From Gammaproteobacteria bacterium (GTDB lineage Bacteria; Pseudomonadota; Gammaproteobacteria; Enterobacterales; Kangiellaceae), in contig JABXIW010000439.1 of assembly GCA_013372875.1 (NCBI GenBank), positions 1 to 15,955 of the forward strand: a stretch of DNA of 15,955 nucleotides. The letters are read 5' to 3'. A program made the position numbers and the translations under genes. The notes beneath the pieces were generated by a model that saw nothing but the letters and a program-made list of their open reading frames with translations, had not been told where the DNA came from and made no database searches. This document shows positions 10,134-15,955 of this stretch, piece after piece. How positions within the stretch are numbered: the first letter of the stretch is position 1; each line of letters opens with the position of its first letter.

Positions 10134-11962
10134 ATCACAACGCTTTATACCTAACCCAACGATTGATCGATACTTGCCTGCGCGAAGACATGTTTGGCAT
10201 TTTATCGAATGCCAAGTTCAGTAGCGCCGCACCCAAAGGGGTTATTGTTCCTCAACTCGAGCAAGTCTGGCTAACCTTTGATAATCCGGATTTCACGCTC
10301 TATTTACCTGTTGTGCCAACGTATTACATGCAGCATTGGTGTTACGGCCAAACCAATGGCGAAGCGCCGCTAGGTTGGTGGGTGGAGAAAAATGGCCAGG
10401 TCGAGCATCAGCAGCATTATCAAGAGTGGATTGCGCTACTAACGACACTGGCGCATGAGAGCTCTCACGAATTATTAGCGGGATATCTTCAAGAACTGGA
10501 ATGCGCAGAGAAACACAAAGCACTGTGTGACCAAGCGTTTCGTCACCACGCCGACCACATTTCTCAACCAATATCCGAGCTTGGTTCTTGGCATAAAAAG
10601 CTACTGCTTGCCGACCAGATCGCTTCTTACCTTGACCACCCTTACTATCCAACTGCGCGGGCGAAGTTTGGTCTGAGCGATGAAGACCTTGCTAAGTACG
10701 CGCCCGAGTTCGCACAAAGCTTTGCTCTGCATTGGATTGCGATTGAAAAATCACTGGTGACATTAACCAGCGAACAACCTGATTGCTGGCCGACGATGGA
10801 GCAAGTGGGGCTTCCTGCTGATTTTGCACTGAGCCACGTACTGTTCCCTGCGCATCCGCTCACCCTTCGCTCTTTAGAAGCCTTACCCGAAGGCATGATA
10901 GAAGCGCCGTTTACGTACCTAGACGTGACGCCAACGCTTTCCGTTCGTACTGTGGTAGTCAACGACGCGCCGCATATTCACATCAAAGTTCCGCTGATCA
11001 TGCGCTCGCTAGGCACGAAAAATATTCGCTTAATCAAGCCTTCAACACTGTATGACGGCCACTGGTTTGAACGCCTACTCAGCCACCTTGAACAAACGGA
11101 CGCCGACTTAAACAGTCGCTTGTTCCATTGCAACGAAAAACACGGTGGACACGTCGGCGAGGATAAAACCTTCGCGTACATCGTACGTGAGTACCCACTT
11201 ACTCATTGCGAAGACAAAGCGTTAGTTCCGGTTGCAGCACTGGCAAGCCCAATGCCTGACGACCGCTTGTTCTTAGAACATTTGGCGGAGCAGTACTATC
11301 AACAAGATACGCTGGCGTGGTTCCAAGATTACGTCGACCTTCTTTGCCAAGTGCACCTCACCTTGTGGCTGCGTTATGGCATCGCATTGGAGTCCAACCA
11401 GCAAAACGCCATCGTTGCATTTGATCAACAGGGCAAAATGACGCTCGCGATGAAAGACAACGACGCAGCGCGAATTTGGCCAGAGCGCTTCCACTTTGCA
11501 ACAGAGCATGCTGCCCAAAAACACGGCGCAGGAACAACTCCCGTGGATTGTGATGAACTGCTCGACCAACGCATCAAAGTCGACAATGAATTGGCGCTCG
11601 GTCAAATGTTTACCACCATCACATTACAACTGGATATTGCAGCGATTGTAGAAGCCATGGCAGCGAAGGGCATTGCCTCTTCAGCATCGCTTTACGCCAT
11701 CGTGGCCAAAAGCATTGCAGAGCAACTCAACCGATTGGAAGGCGAAGGGTTAGAAACAAAACTGGCACGCGAGTTACTGCAAGAGGCGCCTGATTTGTAT
11801 GCCAAGTACTTGTTGAGCTCTGGCAGTTTGCTCTCGAAAGAAGCCTCCGGCGCGAGTGACATCAATAAGTTCTATGGTTTGTCGGCTCCGAACTTCTTGC
11901 TGCTTTCTAGCGAAGAAGCGCAGCGCGCCTACTTAACAGCCATCAAAAAAAGCGTACGTTAA
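10130..11962 (+). CDS. pvsB: NIS siderophore synthetase PvsB (IucA/IucC family)
   Basis: NRPS-independent siderophore synthetase of 610 residues, normal length for the family. These cytoplasmic enzymes adenylate a carboxylate, typically of citrate, and condense it with an amine or alcohol. Motifs seen: HP (242-243), TLSVRT (269-274, ATP-binding S-x-R-T), IKVPLIMRSLG (285-295) and a C-terminal FhuF-like part with YGIALESNQQN (416-426). Two usual histidines are missing: the G-H-P-x-H-P-x-x-K-x-R motif reads DHPYYPTARAK (169-179), with Tyr for His and Lys/Arg swapped, and E-x-H-x-Q-N reads ESNQQN with Asn423. It probably catalyses the late coupling of the citryl-ethanolamine and alanine/2-oxoglutarate parts. 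The ATG overlaps the pvsA stop (ATGA), indicating coupling. Confidence 0.93.
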   Translation: MNHNALYLTQRLIDTCLREDMFGILSNAKFSSAAPKGVIVPQLEQVWLTFDNPDFTLYLPVVPTYYMQHWCYGQTNGEAPLGWWVEKNGQVEHQQHYQEWIALLTTLAHESSHELLAGYLQELECAEKHKALCDQAFRHHADHISQPISELGSWHKKLLLADQIASYLDHPYYPTARAKFGLSDEDLAKYAPEFAQSFALHWIAIEKSLVTLTSEQPDCWPTMEQVGLPADFALSHVLFPAHPLTLRSLEALPEGMIEAPFTYLDVTPTLSVRTVVVNDAPHIHIKVPLIMRSLGTKNIRLIKPSTLYDGHWFERLLSHLEQTDADLNSRLFHCNEKHGGHVGEDKTFAYIVREYPLTHCEDKALVPVAALASPMPDDRLFLEHLAEQYYQQDTLAWFQDYVDLLCQVHLTLWLRYGIALESNQQNAIVAFDQQGKMTLAMKDNDAARIWPERFHFATEHAAQKHGAGTTPVDCDELLDQRIKVDNELALGQMFTTITLQLDIAAIVEAMAAKGIASSASLYAIVAKSIAEQLNRLEGEGLETKLARELLQEAPDLYAKYLLSSGSLLSKEASGASDINKFYGLSAPNFLLLSSEEAQRAYLTAIKKSVR

Positions 11963-11965
11963 ACG

Positions 11966-13174
11966 ATGATGACCAAACTCATCTACAGTGTGTTGTTGTG
12001 CCACTTTATCGCTGCGTTTGCCGCGTTAGGTATGCCGCTATTTCTACCCGTCGTGTTGCCAACGTTAGGAACAAGCATTGATGCGGACTGGGCAGGTGTG
12101 TTGTTTATCCTACCCACGTTTTGTACTGCGTTGGCGGCGCGATTTTGGGGCAACTTTGCCGATCGCTACGGTCGCCGCCGCTCACTCTTGCGTGCGCAAC
12201 TTGGCCTTGCAGCAGGGTTTGCGCTGTGCGGCTTGGCAGACAACCTCGCCATGTTTGTGTTTGGTCTTATTGTTCAAGGAACCTTTGGCGGCACTATGGC
12301 CGCCTCGAACAGCTACTTATCTAGTCAAATTAAAGAAGCCAAAACACTCGGCAAGTCACTCAATAAAACCCAACTATCTGCTCGCTTGGCGCTGATCGTT
12401 GCGCCCATTGGGCTAGGCTGGAGCTTGTCAGAGACCAACCCACTCAACGCGTACCTTTGGTTATGCGTTTTGCCTTTAATTGCGATGGGCATCACGCTAA
12501 CACTGCCAGCGGATAAACCCGCCGAACAAAACCTCGAAAAGCCAAACTTAGAATCTCAGCAAGAACAACCCATTGCACAGAAAAACGCAATGCATGCCAT
12601 TCGCTGGATCTTCTTTGCTCAGTTCGGGTTTGCGTTTTCTATGGTGGTGACCTTTCCTTATTTCTCGCCGTTTGTGCAGCAATATGGCATCAATAACCAC
12701 GCATGGATCGGTTTTATGTACGCACTGCCGCATGGCGTCTATCTGTTGCTGGCAGGCAAAATCCACGTGTTGTCAGATGGGCTGAATCGCCATCAACCGC
12801 TGCGCACGTTGTGGCTTGGGTTTGCATTGCTTGCCGTGAGCTCTGCCTTGCATTTAATTGCGTCCGAAACCGCACTCATTGCTGCGAGAATTATCTTCGG
12901 CATCGCGATGGTGTGTTGTTATCACGGATTGCATCAGCATCTTGCGAGCAATCTGGATCGCAAACTCAGTGGCAAAGTATTTTCTCGCTTTGATGCCATG
13001 TCCAAATGGGGTGGCGTGGCGGCGGGATTTTGCGCTTCTTTCATTTCTAGTTTGGGGCTACTTGAGGTTCCTTTCCTACTTTCTGCGATAGTCAGCGTAA
13101 TCACCTTGATCGCGCTGGTTCTCCATTCAAAATTTGGAAATCAACATGTTACAAACTCAATCCTCTCAGACTAG
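11966..13174 (+). CDS. pvsC: MFS exporter of vibrioferrin PvsC
   Basis: Major facilitator superfamily transporter of 402 residues with about 12 membrane helices. The loop between helices 2 and 3 has the classic motif A, GNFADRYGRRRS (62-73), of drug/H+ antiporter-type exporters. A polar, Glu/Gln-rich central loop (about 175-205) separates two six-helix halves. Its place between the two synthetase genes, and its known role in V. parahaemolyticus, point to secretion of vibrioferrin across the inner membrane. ATG at 11966 lies 3 nt after the pvsB stop, with another ATG directly following at 11969. The Shine-Dalgarno is weak, so expression probably depends on translational coupling. The C-terminal end overlaps the start of pvsD by 29 nt. 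Confidence 0.92.
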   Translation: MMTKLIYSVLLCHFIAAFAALGMPLFLPVVLPTLGTSIDADWAGVLFILPTFCTALAARFWGNFADRYGRRRSLLRAQLGLAAGFALCGLADNLAMFVFGLIVQGTFGGTMAASNSYLSSQIKEAKTLGKSLNKTQLSARLALIVAPIGLGWSLSETNPLNAYLWLCVLPLIAMGITLTLPADKPAEQNLEKPNLESQQEQPIAQKNAMHAIRWIFFAQFGFAFSMVVTFPYFSPFVQQYGINNHAWIGFMYALPHGVYLLLAGKIHVLSDGLNRHQPLRTLWLGFALLAVSSALHLIASETALIAARIIFGIAMVCCYHGLHQHLASNLDRKLSGKVFSRFDAMSKWGGVAAGFCASFISSLGLLEVPFLLSAIVSVITLIALVLHSKFGNQHVTNSILSD

Positions 13175-14975
13175 CGAGTTGCACGCGCATGATGTGCAGC
13201 TCAATCGTGAGAAAGCCCAACTCAACACGATAATGGGTGTTCTTAATTGTTACTTACGTGAATTTGCGCTACCGAATCAACAAGTGGAATGGCACTACCA
13301 ATCGACATCGCTACCCCAAACGTTAAAACGCAACTATTCCGCCAAGCAACGGGTAGCCGTTCATCTTTCTCAACAAAATGGCGTGCTGGTTTTGCCGATT
13401 CACTATGCGAGTAAACTGGGCAAAATCAAATTGGCAGAACTGCCTTGGGCGAAAATGCCGGGTTCTGGTTGGGCGAAATTGGATGCCACGCAAACTCTTA
13501 CGCTTTTGCTTAACTATCTCAAGCAGGTATTGGCGATCCCGTTTAACCATGAGCTGATCGAACAACTGGAAAATAGCGTGCTGGTTACCGAGCAGTTTCT
13601 CAACGTCGCGCCCAAATCGCATCACAACGAATTTATCGCTTCGGAACAGTCTCTGATTTGGGGTCATACTTTCCATCCGACCCCAAAAAGTCGTTCGGGC
13701 GTCACCATGGATGATCTCTTGGCGTTTTCTCCAGAAGTCGGCGCGCAAGTCCCGTTGTACTGGTTTGAAGTGGATACGTCCTTACTTGATGTGCTGAGTT
13801 CCGACGGAGAAGCTAACCCTGCGCAGCGCATGCTACAACAGCTCGCGCCACAACACACCACCAGCAATGGGAAGACCCTCTACCCTTGCCATCCTTGGGA
13901 AAGCTACACCATTTTGAGCAACCCAAGCGTTAAGTGTGCCATTGAACAAGGCAAGATCACGCCACTGGGTTTAGGTGGTGAAAAGATGCAGCCGACCTCT
14001 TCAGTTCGTACCCTCTACCACCCAGACATGGACTGGTTTGCGAAATTCTCCATCAACGTACGATTAACCAATTGCGTGCGCAAAAACGCGTGGTACGAAC
14101 TCGACAGCGCCGTGCAGCTCACGTCGATTCTCAAACCGATTCGAGAAAACGAACAGCTGCACAACCCTGTATTTAAAGTGATGACAGAGCCTTACGCCAC
14201 CACGTTAAATCTTGAAAGTGTCGCTGAGCGTAATTGGGACGACAACACCAAAGCGCGCGAATCGTTTGGGATTTTATACCGCGAAAATTTCTCGCTGAGC
14301 GAAGTCGACATCTTAAAACCAACCCTCGCTGGCGCTCTGTTTGCTTACGACAAAAACGGCAACAGTTGCATTGCTCAACGCCTTAAAAACAAAGCGCGTA
14401 CTACGCAAAATCGCTATTCCGACATCGCGACACTGTGGTTTGAACGCTATTTGCATTGCCTAATTCCGGGTGTGTTTAACTACTACTTCAAACACGGGGT
14501 GGCGTTTGAGCCGCATTTGCAAAACACCTTGATTGGCTTTGAGCAAGAGATGCCGTGTTGTGTTTGGATTCGTGATTTGGAAGGCACTAAATTACTGCCG
14601 GAGTTCTGGCCAGCAGAAACATTAACTGACTTGTCTGAACGCGCGCGACAATCGGTTTACTACAGTCGCGAACAAGGCTGGAATCGGATCGGATACTGCA
14701 CCTTTACCAACAACATTAGCGAAGCGATTTTCTTCATCGCAGAAGGTGACGAGCCACTAGAGCAAACGCTGTGGAATGCCGTGCACAGTGCCATTGTGCG
14801 TTGGCAGTCAGTGAATGGAAAACAGCCGGAACTAGAGGCATTGCTGAATGGCGGCCATTTCCCGAGCAAAAACAATTTCACCACGCGTTTGATGCAAAAA
14901 GCCGATAAGGAGTCGGGCTATACCCAAGTCGCCGCGCCTTGGCAGCAACACGAAAAAGGAGCGCAACATGTCTAA
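13146..14975 (+). CDS. pvsD: NIS siderophore synthetase PvsD (IucA/IucC family)
   Basis: Second NIS synthetase of the operon, 609 residues. All family hallmarks are intact: GHTFHPTPKSRSG (173-185), HPWE (249-252), PTSSVRT (283-289), KFSINVRLTN (300-309) and C-terminal FEPHLQN (454-460) with RDLEGTKL (476-483). It most likely performs the first committed step, condensing citrate with L-serine (or the derived amino alcohol) to a citryl ester; this follows published models of vibrioferrin assembly. I chose ATG at 13146, with GGA 7 nt upstream. A TTG at 13134 in frame would add four residues. The start lies 29 nt inside the end of pvsC, and the end overlaps pvsE by 8 nt, so the genes are tightly coupled. 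Confidence 0.94.
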   Translation: MLQTQSSQTSELHAHDVQLNREKAQLNTIMGVLNCYLREFALPNQQVEWHYQSTSLPQTLKRNYSAKQRVAVHLSQQNGVLVLPIHYASKLGKIKLAELPWAKMPGSGWAKLDATQTLTLLLNYLKQVLAIPFNHELIEQLENSVLVTEQFLNVAPKSHHNEFIASEQSLIWGHTFHPTPKSRSGVTMDDLLAFSPEVGAQVPLYWFEVDTSLLDVLSSDGEANPAQRMLQQLAPQHTTSNGKTLYPCHPWESYTILSNPSVKCAIEQGKITPLGLGGEKMQPTSSVRTLYHPDMDWFAKFSINVRLTNCVRKNAWYELDSAVQLTSILKPIRENEQLHNPVFKVMTEPYATTLNLESVAERNWDDNTKARESFGILYRENFSLSEVDILKPTLAGALFAYDKNGNSCIAQRLKNKARTTQNRYSDIATLWFERYLHCLIPGVFNYYFKHGVAFEPHLQNTLIGFEQEMPCCVWIRDLEGTKLLPEFWPAETLTDLSERARQSVYYSREQGWNRIGYCTFTNNISEAIFFIAEGDEPLEQTLWNAVHSAIVRWQSVNGKQPELEALLNGGHFPSKNNFTTRLMQKADKESGYTQVAAPWQQHEKGAQHV

Positions 14976-15955
14976 TTCACTCTCTCTACCGACACGCGTT
15001 AGCCAGCAAATTCACGCGCTCGCACAGCAGCAAGCTCACCCCTTGTGCGCGTACTTGTATGACCTCAACGCCTTAGAAGAACACATCAAACAACTGCGTC
15101 ACGTTTTGCCGAAAAATGTCGAGCTATTTTACGCAGCCAAAGCCAATCCATCGGGTCCGATTCTCAAAACGCTCGCGCCGTATGTCGATGGTTTTGAAGC
15201 GGCATCTGGCGGGGAGTTGGCACACCTCCACCAGCAACAACTCGATAAGCCATTGATCTTCGGCGGCCCAGGGAAAATGCCAAGTGAATTGCAACAAGCG
15301 ATTGAGCTTGATGTTGATGCAATTCATGTCGAAAGCCTCACCGAGCTGCAACGCATTGGAGCACTAACCGAGCGCCTCAACCGCCCTGCTTCGATCTTTT
15401 TGCGTATGAACATTGATATTGGCGACATCACGCTCAGCAAGTTGGCGATGGGCGGCAAGCCGACTCCTTTTGGTTTGGACGAGTCCGAACTGAGTAATGC
15501 TTTGATGTTGCTGCGCGATTTCCCGCAAGTGTCACTCAAAGGCTTCCATTTTCACTTGATGTCGCATCAGCTCGATGTTGAACGTCACTTAGCGTTAATG
15601 CAGCGCTATTTCCAAGTCGTGAAGGCGTGGCAACAAGAGTTTGAACTCGGTGAGCTGATGATCAACTTGGGCGGCGGCATGGGCATCAACTACCAAAACC
15701 CTGAGCAACACTTTCCGTGGATGGAGTTTTGCGACAAGTTGGAATTCCTCATCGCCAAAGAGCAAGTGCAAGACTGGACACTGCGTTTTGAATGCGGACG
15801 TTTCATCACGGCAGCATGTGGTTATTACGTGATGGAAGTGCTGGATATTAAGCAAAATCTTGGCGAAAACTTTGTCATCGCACGCGGGGGGACTCACCAT
15901 TTCCGCACGCCAGCAGCGCAGAGCCATGATCATCCATTCGTCATCCTGAAAAGCG
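14968..15955 (+). CDS. pvsE: PLP-dependent group IV decarboxylase PvsE (3' truncated by window)
   Basis: The first 329 codons are present and open at the window end. The protein is a fold type III, alanine-racemase-like barrel decarboxylase of the diaminopimelate/ornithine decarboxylase group. Seen: YAAKAN with PLP-lysine Lys58 (55-60), GFHFHLMSH (192-200), the PLP-phosphate glycine loop NLGGGMGIN (233-241) and ECGRF (275-279). The C-terminal catalytic cysteine and aspartate region is outside. Its expected role is to decarboxylate the seryl part, free or citryl-linked, to the ethanolamine unit of vibrioferrin. ATG at 14968 is firm: AAGGAG lies 6 nt upstream, inside pvsD, and the genes overlap by 8 nt. 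A similar decarboxylase occurs in other NIS siderophore clusters. Confidence 0.93.
   Translation, partial: MSNSLSLPTRVSQQIHALAQQQAHPLCAYLYDLNALEEHIKQLRHVLPKNVELFYAAKANPSGPILKTLAPYVDGFEAASGGELAHLHQQQLDKPLIFGGPGKMPSELQQAIELDVDAIHVESLTELQRIGALTERLNRPASIFLRMNIDIGDITLSKLAMGGKPTPFGLDESELSNALMLLRDFPQVSLKGFHFHLMSHQLDVERHLALMQRYFQVVKAWQQEFELGELMINLGGGMGINYQNPEQHFPWMEFCDKLEFLIAKEQVQDWTLRFECGRFITAACGYYVMEVLDIKQNLGENFVIARGGTHHFRTPAAQSHDHPFVILKS

Noticed and set aside
13323..13748. 141-codon open frame on the minus strand
   Set aside because: Antisense to pvsD, Arg/Phe-rich with no family resemblance; the plus-strand frame has clear NIS synthetase motifs.

Overview
The window is an iron-acquisition locus of a Vibrio. 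Gene content, order and motifs match the vibrioferrin siderophore cluster known from V. parahaemolyticus, V. alginolyticus and relatives: biosynthesis and export genes pvsABCDE on the plus strand, and uptake genes psuA-pvuABCDE on the minus strand. The species call is inferred from this cluster type and the AT-rich Vibrio-like regulatory DNA; I could not run a search.

Layout. Bases 1-464 are the C-terminal end of a methyl-accepting chemotaxis protein. A strong, symmetric terminator (about 493-536) separates it from the convergent uptake operon. On the minus strand, from 8674 down to 583, lie psuA (pvuA1, TonB-dependent receptor), pvuA (pvuA2, a second, FecA-like receptor), pvuB (periplasmic binding protein), pvuC and pvuD (FecCD-type permeases) and pvuE (ATPase). 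pvuB to pvuE are tightly coupled, with ATGA overlaps or a 2-nt gap. The 247-bp divergent region 8675-8921 holds a Fur-box-like palindrome, a candidate promoter pair sharing one palindromic -35 hexamer, and a long pvsA leader. On the plus strand follow pvsA (ATP-grasp ligase), pvsB and pvsD (IucA/IucC-type NIS synthetases), pvsC (MFS exporter) and pvsE (PLP-dependent group IV decarboxylase, cut by the window end at 15955).

How it works together. PvsD, PvsE, PvsA and PvsB are expected to build vibrioferrin from citrate, a serine-derived ethanolamine unit, alanine and 2-oxoglutarate. PvsC exports it. PsuA and PvuA take the ferric complex across the outer membrane using TonB energy, PvuB carries it through the periplasm and PvuCDE imports it. 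All of this should be switched on under iron limitation by relief of Fur repression.

The most interesting signal is in the pvsA leader. It contains a bipartite 17-bp complement to the conserved core of the iron-responsive small RNA RyhB. Half of that segment can also pair with the pvsA start codon, which suggests a start-site lock that RyhB opens. RyhB control of vibrioferrin in V. parahaemolyticus has, to my recollection, been reported, so this is probably a view of a known mechanism rather than a new system. I see no tRNA, rRNA, CRISPR array, insertion sequence or phage gene in the window.
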